Below are positions 36,216-46,788 of a DNA stretch of 64,000 nucleotides, one piece after another; positions within the stretch are counted from its first letter, which is position 1; every line of letters starts with the position of its first letter. The translations under genes were made by a program, and so were the position numbers. The stretch spans positions 3,034,294 through 3,098,293 of the forward strand of contig NZ_CP083986.1 in NCBI RefSeq assembly GCF_020172685.1, given 5' to 3'. The notes beneath the pieces are model-generated. The model had not been told where the DNA came from and did not search any database. It saw only the letters and a program-made list of their open reading frames with translations. Source of the stretch: [Mycobacterium] nativiensis. Its GTDB lineage: Bacteria; Actinomycetota; Actinomycetes; Mycobacteriales; Mycobacteriaceae.

Positions 36216-37045
36216 GGCCGGGGCAGCTCGGCGAGTTCCTCGAACGCCTGGGCCCAGCCCAGCATCCGGTCGGTCGCGCCGGTCAACTCTTCGCGGTAAC
36301 GATGCTGCGACATCGGCGAATTCGCCGGGGCCCCGGACGGTGTCGAAGAGCCGTCATTCGCCGACGCCACCAGTTGCGCTGCGGCGGTGACCATTTCGTT
36401 GTACTGCCGAACGCCGGAGCCCAACTGGGCGGTGAACGCGTTGATGGTCGGCACCAGATACTCCCGAGACTGCGGAGTCACCTGCACGGCGCGTTCCATC
36501 GAGACCACCTGGGCCGCGGTGGCCGCCATCGTCGACGCGGCGCTGTTGACCGCGGCCGTGAGTTCGGCGATCTCGTCGGCGGGCAGAAGCCGGCCCCGCT
36601 CAAGCACGCTGAGCAGTGACACCATCCCGCGTTCGGAGGCCCCCAGCGCATACATGGCCGGTCGCGCCGCCGAACCGACCGGCGGCAGCCGTCGCACCGC
36701 GGCGGACTGGGCGACCGGCAGCGGCACCGAGCGCAGCCAGCGGAAGCGCAGCAACAGCAGGGTTGCCGGTGCAGCTGCCCCGGCGGCGATCAGACCGGTG
36801 ATCAGCAGCACCCATACCGGCGTGGACCACGACGCGAGCACCGCGGTCACCAGCATCCAGAATCCGGATGCCACACCGAAGAACAGGCCCAACCGCAGTG
36901 CCCACCGCCGCTTGCGCAGCAACCGTGCCCGGGGGTCGGCCAACGCGCCCAGCTTGTCGGCCAGAATGTCGGCGGCCTCGCTGGCGCGGTCGATTCCGCG
37001 CTGCAACAGTGCTCGCCTGGTACGCCCCCCGACGGTTGAGGCCAT
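36212..37045 (-). CDS. pspM: Phage shock envelope-stress membrane protein PspM (Rv2743c-like)
   Basis: 277 residues with a basic N-terminal cytoplasmic part (R-T-R-R-A-L-L-Q-R-G-I-D), two transmembrane helices (about 52-71 and 77-98) and a long helical C-terminus. In M. tuberculosis Rv2743c (PspM) binds PspA and ties the psp response to the membrane. It follows pspA by three bases in the clgR-pspA-pspM operon. ATG 37045. The additional gene pspN (Rv2742c), present in M. tuberculosis, is absent; the next gene belongs to the opposite strand. Confidence 0.85.
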   Translation of the reverse strand: MASTVGGRTRRALLQRGIDRASEAADILADKLGALADPRARLLRKRRWALRLGLFFGVASGFWMLVTAVLASWSTPVWVLLITGLIAAGAAAPATLLLLRFRWLRSVPLPVAQSAAVRRLPPVGSAARPAMYALGASERGMVSLLSVLERGRLLPADEIAELTAAVNSAASTMAATAAQVVSMERAVQVTPQSREYLVPTINAFTAQLGSGVRQYNEMVTAAAQLVASANDGSSTPSGAPANSPMSQHRYREELTGATDRMLGWAQAFEELAELPRP

Positions 37046-37048
37046 CTA

Positions 37049-37873
37049 CTACCGGCCCAGTGGATTCTCGGGGGTGCGGTTGGCGCCGGACTGCCCGGTC
37101 GCCGGGGTGGCCTGACCGGGCGGGTTGGCCGCTCCCCCGGCCGGCAGCGACTCGCCGCGCATCGACGCGCGGATCTGCTCCAGCCGGGAGTGGCCGGCCA
37201 TCTGCACCCCGGCCTGCTCGACCTCCAGCATGCGGCCCTGCACCGACCCCTGCGCCAGTTCGGCTGCGCCGATCGCGTTGGCGTAGCGCCGTTCGATCTT
37301 GTCGCGCACCTCATCGAGGCTGGGTGTGGTGCCGGGCGCGGCGATCTCACTCATCGACCGCAGCGACGCGCTGACCTGCTCCTGCATCTTGGCCTGTTCG
37401 AGCTGGCTGAGCAGCTTGGTGCGCTCGGCGATCTTCTGCTGCAGCACCATTGCGTTCTGCTCAACAGCCTTCTTGGCCTGCACCGCCGCTGACAGCGCCT
37501 GGTCGTGCAGGGCCTTGAGGTCTTCCACGCTCTGTTCGGCGGTGACCAGCTGAGCCGCGAACGCCTCGGCGGCGTTGGTGTACTCGGTGGCCTTGGCGGC
37601 GTCCCCGCCGGCGGTGGCCTGGTCTGCCAGCGTCAGCGCCTGACGCACATTGACCTGAAGCTTCTCGATGTCGGCCAGCTGCCGGTTCAGCCGCATCTCC
37701 AGCTGTCGCTGGTTACCGATCACCTGCGCGGCCTGCTGAGTCAGGGCCTGGTGCTGACGCTGCGCCTCTTCGATCGCCTGTTGGATCTGTACCTTCGGGT
37801 CGGCGTGCTCGTCGATCTTCGCGTTGAAGAGCGCCATCACATACTTCCAGGCCTTGACGAACGGGTTGGCCAT
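37049..37873 (-). CDS. pspA: Phage shock protein PspA (35 kDa antigen)
   Basis: 274 residues of the PspA/Vipp1 ESCRT-III-like family. Starts [11 protein letters not shown] with the amphipathic membrane-binding helix, then a long coiled coil rich in Gln/Ala/Glu (residues ~25-220) and a flexible Pro/Gly tail ending N-P-L-G-R. It binds stored-energy stressed membranes and is recruited by PspM. ATG 37873 has GGAG upstream. Cotranscribed from the clgR promoter; a gap of 129 bases separates it from clgR, with a small hairpin at 37982-37998. Confidence 0.93.
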   Translation of the reverse strand: MANPFVKAWKYVMALFNAKIDEHADPKVQIQQAIEEAQRQHQALTQQAAQVIGNQRQLEMRLNRQLADIEKLQVNVRQALTLADQATAGGDAAKATEYTNAAEAFAAQLVTAEQSVEDLKALHDQALSAAVQAKKAVEQNAMVLQQKIAERTKLLSQLEQAKMQEQVSASLRSMSEIAAPGTTPSLDEVRDKIERRYANAIGAAELAQGSVQGRMLEVEQAGVQMAGHSRLEQIRASMRGESLPAGGAANPPGQATPATGQSGANRTPENPLGR

Positions 37874-38002
37874 CAGTCAGCTCCGTCTGGTTGTGTTCGG
37901 TTTGTTGTGGGTCCACCGCATACCGCTGACCAACTTATCGGGTCGACGGTGCCCGGGTGTGGGTTCAGTCTGCCTTCGGCTCCGGCATGTCGAGCCGGTG
38001 CG

Positions 38003-38326
38003 TCACGCCGAGGCCATCGCCCGGATCGGCGGGATCACGACCTTGGTGCCGACATCGATGCGGGTGATGGTGCCCGCCCGCTCGGCCCGCTCGGCCCGCG
38101 CCAACCGATTGCCGGCGTCGAAGAGCACCGCCGACAGCGGGATCTCCAATGCCGCACAGATCGCGTTCAGCAACTCGCTGGATGCTTCTTTGCGCCCGCG
38201 CTCGACCTCCGACAGGTAGCCCAGGCTCACCCGTGCCGAGTCCGACACCTCGCGCAGCGTGCGACCCTGCGTCGTCCGAGCCTGGCGCAGCACCTCGCCG
38301 ACCGATTCCCGCAGCAATGCCGTCAT
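38003..38326 (-). CDS. clgR: Transcriptional activator ClgR
   Basis: 107 residues with a Cro/CI-type helix-turn-helix ([38 protein letters not shown]). ClgR activates clpP1P2, clpC1 and the psp genes in actinobacteria and is itself a Clp substrate. ATG 38326 is preceded by GGGGGAG. Its promoter (38378-38404) is of ECF type. The C-terminal half is short and basic. First gene of the operon with pspA and pspM. Confidence 0.93.
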   Translation of the reverse strand: MTALLRESVGEVLRQARTTQGRTLREVSDSARVSLGYLSEVERGRKEASSELLNAICAALEIPLSAVLFDAGNRLARAERAERAGTITRIDVGTKVVIPPIRAMASA

Positions 38327-38377
38327 CTGTGCACTCCCCCTCACCGGGTCACGTGAAAACTGACAGTCACCAAGGAC

Positions 38378-38404
38378 AACGCACACGATGCCCGTTCGGG
38401 TTCC
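38378..38404 (-). promoter_or_regulatory. ECF sigma (SigE-type) promoter of clgR-pspAM
   Basis: On the minus strand GGAAC (38400-38404), 19 bases, GTT (38378-38380). This is the GGAAC-N18/19-GTT pattern, and clgR of M. tuberculosis is known to be SigE-controlled. It lies about 50 bases before the clgR ATG, in the gap downstream of pgsA3. Confidence 0.85.
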
Positions 38405-38416
38405 CGGAGCATCGGG

Positions 38417-39010
38417 TCAACTCCGGGCGGGCCCTCGAAGATCGGTGAGCGCCGAAATCACGTAATCCACCCCGGTCGCCACCGTCAGCACCACGGCGGC
38501 GGCCATCACCGCCCAGGCCGTCACCAGCCAGGGACCGGTCAGCGGCAGGATGAGCAGCCCGATACCGACGGCCTGCACCAGCGTCTTGAGCTTTCCGCCG
38601 CGGCTGGCCGGGATCACCCCGCGGTGCAGAACCGCGAACCGCAGCACGGTGATGCCGATCTCGCGGGCCAGAATCACCGCGGTCACCCACCACCACAGGT
38701 CGCCGAGCATCGACAACCCGATCAGGGCGGCACCGATCAGCGCCTTGTCGGCGATCGGGTCGGCCAGGGTGCCAAACTCGGTCACCATCCCGTAGCGGCG
38801 GGCCAGGGCACCGTCGAGCCGGTCGGTGGCGATCGCGACCGCGAAAATCACGAAAGCCGCGATGCGCATGTTGGTGTCGTGGCCCTCCTGGGCGAACAAC
38901 GCCACCAGAAAGACCGGGACCAGCGCCAAGCGCATCGTGGTCAACGCGTTGGCGAGATTGAGCACGGGGACACGCGTCACCGCTGGACCGATTTGAGGAT
39001 GCCCCGACAC
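38417..39010 (-). CDS. pgsA3: CDP-alcohol phosphatidyltransferase PgsA3
   Basis: 197 residues, integral membrane enzyme of phospholipid synthesis; PgsA3 is the phosphatidylglycerophosphate-synthase-like paralogue in mycobacteria. The catalytic motif D-x2-D-G-x2-A-R-x8-G-x3-D-x3-D is seen as D-R-L-D-G-A-L-A-R-R with G-T-L-A-D-P-I-A-D-K. About five membrane helices. GTG 39010 is used but has a poor ribosome site; GTG-type codons a few residues in are possible. Its stop lies ahead of the clgR promoter, so the two are separate units. Divergent from argA. Confidence 0.9.
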   Translation of the reverse strand: MSGHPQIGPAVTRVPVLNLANALTTMRLALVPVFLVALFAQEGHDTNMRIAAFVIFAVAIATDRLDGALARRYGMVTEFGTLADPIADKALIGAALIGLSMLGDLWWWVTAVILAREIGITVLRFAVLHRGVIPASRGGKLKTLVQAVGIGLLILPLTGPWLVTAWAVMAAAVVLTVATGVDYVISALTDLRGPARS

Positions 39011-39065
39011 GGCAGACAGAATATCCGTTACCCAGCCCGAAGTGAGAAACCGTTAGTGTTCAGCT

Positions 39066-39590
39066 GTGCAACCAGTGGCTGATGGACCGGCCCGCCAGCC
39101 CGTGGTCCGGCGCGCGCGGACCTCAGACATCCCGGCGATCAAGAAGCTGGTGGACGTCTACGCCGGCAAGATCCTGCTGGAGAAGAACCTGGTCACGCTG
39201 TATGAGGCGGTCCAGGAGTTCTGGGTGGCCGAGGACGCCGACCAGCAGATCGTCGGCTGCGGCGCCCTGCATGTGCTGTGGTCCGACCTCGGCGAGGTGC
39301 GCACCATCGCGGTGGATCCAAACCTGACCGGTCGAGGTATCGGGCACGCGATCGTCGATCGCCTGCTACGGGTGGCGCGCGATCTGGAGTTGCGGCGGCT
39401 GTTCGTGCTGACCTTCGAGACCGTCTTCTTCGCCCGGCACGGCTTCACCGAGATCGAGGGCACGCCGGTCACCGCCGAGGTGTTCGAGGAGATGCAGCGC
39501 TCCTACGACGTCGGTGTGGCCGAATTCCTGGACCTGAGCTACGTCAAGCCGAACACCCTGGGCAACACTCGGATGCTGCTGGTGCTGTGA
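39066..39590 (+). CDS. argA: L-glutamate N-acetyltransferase ArgA (GNAT)
   Basis: 174 residues, a stand-alone GNAT acetyltransferase corresponding to Rv2747, which acetylates glutamate to start arginine synthesis. Acetyl-CoA loop V-D-P-N-L-T-G-R-G-I-G-H-A-I-V, strand E-V-R-T-I-A-V, and L-F-V-L-T-F-E-T-V-F-F-A-R-H-G-F are the family marks. The start is GTG 39066, with no clear ribosome site and a short upstream region, so it may be leaderless. Convergent with the DUF421 gene. Confidence 0.92.
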   Translation: MQPVADGPARQPVVRRARTSDIPAIKKLVDVYAGKILLEKNLVTLYEAVQEFWVAEDADQQIVGCGALHVLWSDLGEVRTIAVDPNLTGRGIGHAIVDRLLRVARDLELRRLFVLTFETVFFARHGFTEIEGTPVTAEVFEEMQRSYDVGVAEFLDLSYVKPNTLGNTRMLLVL

Positions 39591-39612
39591 ACTCCTGCGG
39601 ATTCCCCCACCG

Positions 39613-40116
39613 TTATGCGGACGCGAGGAAGCCGGGGGCCGCTCCGATCAGGAAGCTGAACTGACCGTCGGACTCCATCCGGCCTTCGCGCACCACACTG
39701 AGATCCGCGATGCCCTGCTTGCGCCCCTGTTCGCGGAGTTGATTCTCGGTGATCATCTCCTTGCGCATGTTGTGGTGCAGCAGCTCACCGTCGCGTATGA
39801 GCAACAACGAACCCGGTCGGATGACCCGCGCCGCCCACGTCCAGCGGTGCGCCGCCCAGTTCAGCACGAAGGACCAGCCGATGATCACGCTGACCAGCAA
39901 CACGCCGTCGCTGATCGATTTGTACCCGCCTGACATGCCGTTCTGCGCCGCGTCGGCGATGAGCACCACCACGATCAGATCCGTGATGCCGTTGGTGCCG
40001 GCCTCCCGCTTGAGCACCACACGCAACAGCGCGTAAATGGTTATGTAGATAACCGTTCCGCGTATCAGGATCTCGACCGGCGGTGTGTCGAAACTGAATA
40101 ACCTCGCCCAATCCAC
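39613..40116 (-). CDS. DUF421 (YetF-like) membrane protein
   Basis: 167 residues. Two or three N-terminal membrane helices (I-R-G-T-V-I-Y-I-T-I-Y, L-I-V-V-V-L-I-A-D-A-A-Q-N, V-L-L-V-S-V-I-I-G-W) are followed by the soluble YetF-type domain with R-D-G-E-L-L, M-R-K-E-M-I-T-E-N-Q-L-R-E-Q-G and I-A-D-L-S-V-V-R-E-G. The family is common in bacteria and lacks a firm role. GTG 40116. Lies between argA and ftsK; not in the M. tuberculosis order as I recall it. Confidence 0.82.
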   Translation of the reverse strand: MDWARLFSFDTPPVEILIRGTVIYITIYALLRVVLKREAGTNGITDLIVVVLIADAAQNGMSGGYKSISDGVLLVSVIIGWSFVLNWAAHRWTWAARVIRPGSLLLIRDGELLHHNMRKEMITENQLREQGRKQGIADLSVVREGRMESDGQFSFLIGAAPGFLASA

Positions 40117-40170
40117 TCGGCGATTATCCCCAGTAGTTCACCCGGTTGTCATCTTCCGTTTCGGGCGTGC

Positions 40171-42735
40171 CTAAAATTCGTCGCCGTCGTCATCGGTGTC
40201 CGGCTCGCCACCACCGCGGATGGCCATCAGCGTCGCGGCCAGCTCGTCCGGTTTGACCAGCACCTGGCGCGCCTTGGAACCCTCGGACGGGCCGACGATG
40301 CTGCGGGTCTCCATCAGGTCCATCAGCCGGCCCGCCTTGGCGAATCCGACCCGAAGCTTGCGCTGCAGCATCGAGGTGGAACCGAATTGGCTGGACACCA
40401 CCAACTCGACGGCCTGAAGGAAGACGTCCATATCGTCGCCGATATCGGGGTCCACGTCGGCGCGTTCCCCGCTGGGTTTGGCCACGGTGACGCCATCGGT
40501 GTATTCGGGCTCGGCCTGGTCCTTGCAGGCGCTGACGACGCCTTGGATCTCCTCGTCGGAGATGAATGCGCCCTGCAGCCGGATCGGCTTGTTGGCGCCC
40601 ATCGGAAGGAACAACCCGTCGCCCATGCCGATCAGCTTCTCGGCGCCCGGCTGGTCCAGGATCACCCGGGAGTCGGTCAGAGACGAGGTGGCGAACGCCA
40701 GCCGGGAGGGCACGTTGGTCTTGATCAGACCGGTGACGACGTCCACCGACGGCCGCTGGGTGGCCAGCACCAGGTGGATGCCGGCGGCACGGGCCTTCTG
40801 GGTGATCCGCACGATGGCGTCCTCGACGTCGCGCGGGGCGGTCATCATCAGGTCGGCGAGCTCGTCGACGACCGCGAGGATGTAGGGGTAGGGCCGGTAC
40901 ACCCGTTCGCTGCCCAGCGGCGCGGTGATCTCACCGGAGCGCACCTTGTCGTTGAAGTCGTTGATGTGGCGCACCCGGGACGCCTTCATGTCCTGATAGC
41001 GCTGCTCCATCTCCTCGACCAACCAGGCCAGCGCGGCGGCTGCCTTCTTGGGCTCGGTGATGATCGGCGTGATCAGGTGCGGAATGCCTTCATACGGCGT
41101 GAGTTCCACCATCTTCGGGTCGATCAGGATCATCCTGACCTCTTCCGGGGTGGCCCGCGCCAGCAGCGACACCAGCATGGAGTTGACGAAGCTCGACTTG
41201 CCCGAGCCGGTGGAGCCGGCCACCAGCAGGTGCGGCATCTTGGCCAGATTGGCGCAGATGAAGTCGCCCTCGATGTCCTTGCCCAGCCCGATCACCAGCG
41301 GGTGGTGGTCGGCACGGGTGGACGGCGCAGTCAGCACGTCGGCCAGCCGCACCAGCTCACGGTCGGAGTTGGGCACCTCGATGCCGACGGCGGACTTGCC
41401 CGGGATCGGCGCGAGCATCCGCACGCTCTCGGTGGCCACGGCGTAGGCGATGTTGCGCTGCAGGGCGGTGATCTTCTCGACCTTCACCCCGGGGCCCAGC
41501 TCCACCTCGTAGCGGGTGACGGTCGGGCCTCGGGTGCAGCCGGTGACCGCGGCATCGACCTTGAACTGGTCCAGCACCGAGGTGATCGCATCGGCCATCT
41601 GTTCGTTGGCGACGGTGCGCTTCTTGGGCGGGTCACCGGCGACGAGCAGGGTCAGTGGCGGCAGGGTGTAGGGGCCTTCGACCACCCGGTCCAGGACGAC
41701 GGTGTCGTTGGGTGTGGCGGTCTTGGGCTGCTTGCGCCGGGCGGGCTTGGCCGGCGGCGCCTGCTCGGCGGGCGGCTCGTCGAGCGGGTAGTTGTCCAGC
41801 GGGGTACGCGACTTCCAGTCCGGAGCCTCGTCGGCGGCGGGGGCCGCCTCCTCCATGGCGCCCGACTTCGGGGAGTCGTCATAGGCGGCTCGCTCGTCGA
41901 CGACCTCATCGTCGTAGGCGTCGTCGTAGGCGTCCTCGTCGTCGCCGTAGCCGTAGTCGTCGTAGTAGTCGTCATCGTCGTAGGAGCCGCGGAACATGGT
42001 GCGCAGCGCCTCGGGTGCCTCGCGCAGGGTGGTGCCGGTCAACAGCAGCACCCCGAACAGCACCCCGATGCACAGCAGCGGCGCGGCGATCCACGGGGTC
42101 AGTCCGTCGGCCAATGGCCCACCGATCGCGAATCCGACGAAACCGGCGCCGTGCAGGCGGCCTTCGGGGCTCTGCGGCGAACCGGACCACAGGTGCCACA
42201 GGCCCAGGATCGGCAGCCCGACCATCGTCGAACCCAGGATCAGACGGGGCCGGTTCTCCGGGTCGGGTTCGGTGCGCATCAACAGGACGGCGCCGGCGGC
42301 CGCGGCCAGCGGCAGCAGCACCACCGCACCGCCGATCAGCGTGCGCAGGCCGGTGTCGACCCATGCCCCGACCGGTCGCGCGGCGTCCAGCCAGCAGCTC
42401 GCCGCGGTCACGACGGCCAGGCCCAGCAGCGCCAGCGCGATGCCGTCACGGCGGTGGCCGGGGTCGATGTCATGTGCGCGGCCGACCGAGCGGGCGGCGC
42501 CGCCGGCGCCCTTGGCCACCATCAGCCAGGTGGCGCGCGCCAATCGCCCGCCGGCCAGCCCAGCGGCCACCGGCCAGGAGTGCCGTCGTGGGGGCGTTTT
42601 GGCCGTCTGCCGGGGCCGGGCAGGCCGCGATCCGCCCTTGGCGGGGGCCTTGGAACCGGCTTTAGAACCAGCTTTAGCCCTGGTCGTTCGGGTGCCGGAA
42701 CGCGCGGGGGCCCTACTAGCGGTCTTACTAGCCAT
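40171..42735 (-). CDS. ftsK: DNA translocase FtsK
   Basis: 854 residues. The N-terminus is basic and disordered (K-A-G-S-K-A-G-S-K), then four to five membrane helices (about 80-250) anchor it at the septum. A long acidic linker ([18 protein letters not shown] and more) precedes the motor. The RecA-like motor has Walker [11 protein letters not shown] and Walker B-region [10 protein letters not shown]; the C-terminal gamma winged helix ([19 protein letters not shown]) reads KOPS/polar sites. It pumps the chromosome through the septum. ATG 42735 has a weak ribosome site. Confidence 0.96.
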   Translation of the reverse strand: MASKTASRAPARSGTRTTRAKAGSKAGSKAPAKGGSRPARPRQTAKTPPRRHSWPVAAGLAGGRLARATWLMVAKGAGGAARSVGRAHDIDPGHRRDGIALALLGLAVVTAASCWLDAARPVGAWVDTGLRTLIGGAVVLLPLAAAAGAVLLMRTEPDPENRPRLILGSTMVGLPILGLWHLWSGSPQSPEGRLHGAGFVGFAIGGPLADGLTPWIAAPLLCIGVLFGVLLLTGTTLREAPEALRTMFRGSYDDDDYYDDYGYGDDEDAYDDAYDDEVVDERAAYDDSPKSGAMEEAAPAADEAPDWKSRTPLDNYPLDEPPAEQAPPAKPARRKQPKTATPNDTVVLDRVVEGPYTLPPLTLLVAGDPPKKRTVANEQMADAITSVLDQFKVDAAVTGCTRGPTVTRYEVELGPGVKVEKITALQRNIAYAVATESVRMLAPIPGKSAVGIEVPNSDRELVRLADVLTAPSTRADHHPLVIGLGKDIEGDFICANLAKMPHLLVAGSTGSGKSSFVNSMLVSLLARATPEEVRMILIDPKMVELTPYEGIPHLITPIITEPKKAAAALAWLVEEMEQRYQDMKASRVRHINDFNDKVRSGEITAPLGSERVYRPYPYILAVVDELADLMMTAPRDVEDAIVRITQKARAAGIHLVLATQRPSVDVVTGLIKTNVPSRLAFATSSLTDSRVILDQPGAEKLIGMGDGLFLPMGANKPIRLQGAFISDEEIQGVVSACKDQAEPEYTDGVTVAKPSGERADVDPDIGDDMDVFLQAVELVVSSQFGSTSMLQRKLRVGFAKAGRLMDLMETRSIVGPSEGSKARQVLVKPDELAATLMAIRGGGEPDTDDDGDEF

Positions 42736-42882
42736 ATCGGCAAGCGTAGTCGCAATTGCCCCATCTACACCATAAGCCACACTAGCCCCGACGGTTTGGT
42801 TCACGACGCAACGGAGTCATCGCTGAGTAGGGTGGCCCGTGAGAACTGCATTCTGCATCCCCTACCTGCCGAGGAGCCACAC

Positions 42883-43197
42883 ATGCCCGTGGTCGTCATA
42901 GCCACCTTCACGGTCAAGCCGGAATCGGTCGAGGCCGTCCGCGAGATCTGCAGCAAGGCGGTGCCACAGGTACACGAGGAACCCGGCTGCCAGCTGTACT
43001 CCCTGCACGAAGCCGACAACGCCTTCGTGTTCGTCGAGCAGTGGGCCGACCCCGAGGCGCTGAAGGCCCATTCGGCGGCACCCTCGGTCGCTGAGCTGTT
43101 CGGCAGCCTCAGCGAGCACCTGGCCGCGCCGCCGGACATCAAGATGCTGCAGCCCGTCCCGGCCGGCGACACCGCGAAAGGCCTGCTGCGAGGCTGA
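42883..43197 (+). CDS. ABM-domain (antibiotic biosynthesis monooxygenase-type) protein, Rv2749-like
   Basis: 104 residues, one ferredoxin-like ABM domain: V-V-V-I-A-T-F-T-V-K-P-E, H-E-E-P-G-C-Q-L-Y-S-L-H and F-V-F-V-E-Q-W-A-D-P-E-A-L-K-A-H. Same length as Rv2749. Cofactor-less mono-oxygenase or heme-degrading activity occurs in the family but is not provable here. ATG 42883 has GAGGAG eight bases upstream. Divergent from ftsK (147 bases) and followed three bases later by the methyltransferase gene, so likely an operon. Confidence 0.88.
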   Translation: MPVVVIATFTVKPESVEAVREICSKAVPQVHEEPGCQLYSLHEADNAFVFVEQWADPEALKAHSAAPSVAELFGSLSEHLAAPPDIKMLQPVPAGDTAKGLLRG

Positions 43198-43200
43198 GCC

Positions 43201-44079
43201 GTGGCGCGCAATCCGGCAGCGCAGACCGCCTACGGCCCCATGATGCTGGCGGCGGTGGAACACCATGAGCCGCCCGGGCGTCGCCTGATCGACGACGACC
43301 TGGCGGCGCTGTTCCTGCCGGCCCCGATGCGCGCTCTGGTGGCGGCGTTGCGGCCCACGTTGCTGCGACGCGGGTTCGTCGCGGCCATGGACCGCTCCGG
43401 TCCGGGGCTGTGGGCCAACCTGACGTGCCGCAAGCGTTTCATCGCCGACCGGCTCGACGAGGCGGTCTCTGATGTTCCCAATGTCGACGCCGTGGTGATC
43501 CTCGGCGCCGGCCTGGACACGCTCGCGTATCGAACGGCCCGGCGCACCCGCATCCCGATCTTCGAGGTGGATCAGCCGGTCAACATCGCCCGCAAAGCCG
43601 CCGCGGTTCGCCGTGTGCTGGGCGCCCCGCCGCTGTCGGTTCGGCTTGTGGCGCTGGACTTCGAACACGACGACCTGCTCACCAGCCTGGTCGAGCACGG
43701 CTATCAGACCTCGTTTCGCACCTTCTTCGTCTGGGAAGGGGTGACGCAGTATCTGACCGAATCCGCCGTCCGCGCCACCCTGGCGGGGCTGCGCGCGGCG
43801 GCGCCGGGCAGCCGGCTGGTGTTCACCTACGTCCGGCGCGACTTCATCGACGGCACGAACCTCTACGGCTCACCGCGGCTGTATCGTCGGGTCGGCTTCG
43901 GGAAGCTGTGGCATTTCGGTCTGCGATCCGAGGAGGTCGCCGACTTTCTGGCCGGCTACGGCTGGCGACTGATCGAGCAGGCCGGACCCGAACAGCTGGT
44001 GGCGCGCTACGTCGAGCCCGCCGGACGCAACCTCGCCGCCAGTGAACTCGAATGGTCGGTGTACGCCGAGAAACTCTGA
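43201..44079 (+). CDS. Class I SAM-dependent methyltransferase, LCMT-type (Rv2751-like)
   Basis: 292 residues of the leucine carboxyl methyltransferase-like family (COG3315), abundant in mycobacteria where members modify lipids. SAM-binding V-V-I-L-G-A-G-L-D-T-L-A-Y-R and E-V-D-Q-P region are present, with V-W-E-G-V-T-Q-Y-L-T downstream. GTG 43201 lies three bases after the upstream stop; no signal. Substrate unknown. Corresponds to Rv2751; the Rv2750 reductase that sits between these genes in M. tuberculosis is missing. Confidence 0.88.
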   Translation: MARNPAAQTAYGPMMLAAVEHHEPPGRRLIDDDLAALFLPAPMRALVAALRPTLLRRGFVAAMDRSGPGLWANLTCRKRFIADRLDEAVSDVPNVDAVVILGAGLDTLAYRTARRTRIPIFEVDQPVNIARKAAAVRRVLGAPPLSVRLVALDFEHDDLLTSLVEHGYQTSFRTFFVWEGVTQYLTESAVRATLAGLRAAAPGSRLVFTYVRRDFIDGTNLYGSPRLYRRVGFGKLWHFGLRSEEVADFLAGYGWRLIEQAGPEQLVARYVEPAGRNLAASELEWSVYAEKL

Positions 44080-44089
44080 GGCGGCCGGC

Positions 44090-45772
44090 TCAGGTCTCGA
44101 GCACCGTCGGCACGATCATCGGCTGACGCCGATAGACCTCCCCGACCCACTTGCCCACGGTACGACGGACCGCCTGGGCGATCCGGGTGGGGTCGGTGAC
44201 CCCTTCCGCGGCAAGGGATTCCAGCTCGGCCTCGACCTTGCGGGCCGCGGGTTCCAGCGCCTTGGGGTCTTCGGAGAATCCCCGCGAATACAGATACGGC
44301 GGAGCCACCGGCTTGCCCGTCCCGCGGCGCACCACCACCGTCACCGCGATGAATCCGGACGACAGGATCAGCCGCTCCCCCAGGGTCGCATCGCCGACGT
44401 CGCCGTCGACCAGTCCGTCGACGAACATCTTGCCGGTCGGCACCGCCCCGGCGATGCTCGCCTGCCCGGCGACCAGGTCGACACTGACCCCGTTCTCGGC
44501 CAACAGGATCGATTCCTCGGGCACTCCGGTGCGTGCGGCCAGCGCGGCATTGGCGCGCATCATCCGCCAGGTGCCGTGCACCGGCATCACGTTGCGGGGC
44601 CGGATCCCGTTGTAGAGGAACAACAGTTCGCCGGCGTAGGCGTGACCGGAAACGTGAACGCGCGCCTGGGCATTGGTGACCACCCGGGCACCGATCTTGG
44701 CCAGCGCGTCCATCACCCCGTAGACGGCCTCCTCGTTGCCGGGTATCAGCGACGACGACAGCACCACCAGGTCACCGGCGGTCAGTGTGATCGACCGGTG
44801 CTCACCGCGCGACATCCGCGACAACGCCGACAGCGGCTCACCCTGGGTACCGGTGGTGACCAGCACCACCTTCTCCGGCGCCATCATCTCTGCGGCCCCG
44901 ATGTCGACCAGGTCCGAGTCCGCCACCTGCAGGAAACCCAGGTCCTTGGCGATGCCCATGTTGCGGACCATCGATCGGCCGACGAACGACACCCGGCGGC
45001 CGAGTGCCACCGCGGCGTCGACGATCTGCTGCACCCGATCCACGTTCGAGGCGAAGCACGCGACGATCACCCGGCCCTCGGCGCCGCGGATCAGCCGGTG
45101 CAGGGTGGGGCCGACCTCGCTCTCACTGGGCCCGACGCCGGGAATCTCGGCGTTGGTCGAGTCGCACAGGAACAGGTCCACGCCCTTGTCGCCCAGCCGC
45201 GACATGCCGGGCAGGTCGGTGGGGCGCCCGTCGGGCGGCAGCTGGTCGAGCTTGATGTCACCGGTGTGCAGCACGGTGCCGGCACCGGTGTGCACCGCGA
45301 TCGCCAGGGCGTCCGGGATGGAGTGGTTCACCGCGAAGTATTCGCACTCGAACACCCCGTGGGTGCTGCGCTGGCCTTCGGCCACCTGGACGAACACCGG
45401 CTTGAGGCGGTGTTCGCGGCATTTGGCGGCCACCAGGGCCAGGGTGAACTTCGAACCGACCACCGGGATGTCGGGCCGCAGCTTGAGCAGGAACGGAATC
45501 GCGCCGATGTGGTCCTCGTGGGCGTGCGTGAGCACCAGCGCCTCGACGTCGTCGAGCCGGTCGGCGATGTGCCGGATGTCCGGCAGGATCAGGTCGACGC
45601 CGGGCTCGTCGTGGCCCGGGAACAGCACCCCGCAGTCGATGATGAGCAGCCGGCCCAGATGCTCGAAAACGGTCATGTTGCGGCCGATTTCACTGATACC
45701 GCCCAGCGCGGTGACGCGCAGGCCGCCCGGAGTCAGCGGCTCCGGGGGCTTGAGGTTCTCATTCACCTGCAC
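44090..45772 (-). CDS. rnj: Ribonuclease J
   Basis: 560 residues, metallo-beta-lactamase plus beta-CASP nuclease (Rv2752c, 558 residues), with 5' exonuclease and endonuclease activity in mRNA decay and rRNA maturation. The metal motif is L-T-H-A-H-E-D-H-I-G-A, then G-S-K-F-T-L-A-L, H-T-G-D-I-K, C-D-S-T-N-A-E-I-P-G and the beta-CASP motif region F-A-S-N-V-D-R-V. The C-terminal domain forms the dimer. GTG 45772 abuts the dapA stop; a second GTG at 45766, five bases after AGGTG, is equally possible. Last gene of thyX-dapA-rnj. Confidence 0.95.
   Translation of the reverse strand: MQVNENLKPPEPLTPGGLRVTALGGISEIGRNMTVFEHLGRLLIIDCGVLFPGHDEPGVDLILPDIRHIADRLDDVEALVLTHAHEDHIGAIPFLLKLRPDIPVVGSKFTLALVAAKCREHRLKPVFVQVAEGQRSTHGVFECEYFAVNHSIPDALAIAVHTGAGTVLHTGDIKLDQLPPDGRPTDLPGMSRLGDKGVDLFLCDSTNAEIPGVGPSESEVGPTLHRLIRGAEGRVIVACFASNVDRVQQIVDAAVALGRRVSFVGRSMVRNMGIAKDLGFLQVADSDLVDIGAAEMMAPEKVVLVTTGTQGEPLSALSRMSRGEHRSITLTAGDLVVLSSSLIPGNEEAVYGVMDALAKIGARVVTNAQARVHVSGHAYAGELLFLYNGIRPRNVMPVHGTWRMMRANAALAARTGVPEESILLAENGVSVDLVAGQASIAGAVPTGKMFVDGLVDGDVGDATLGERLILSSGFIAVTVVVRRGTGKPVAPPYLYSRGFSEDPKALEPAARKVEAELESLAAEGVTDPTRIAQAVRRTVGKWVGEVYRRQPMIVPTVLET

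Positions 45773-46774
<1,002 letters not shown>

Positions 46775-46788
<14 letters not shown>

Noticed and set aside
40387..42882. Very long plus-strand open frame opposite ftsK
   Set aside because: Only the last 105 codons, from ATG 42883 with its own ribosome site, are a real gene; the rest mirrors ftsK.
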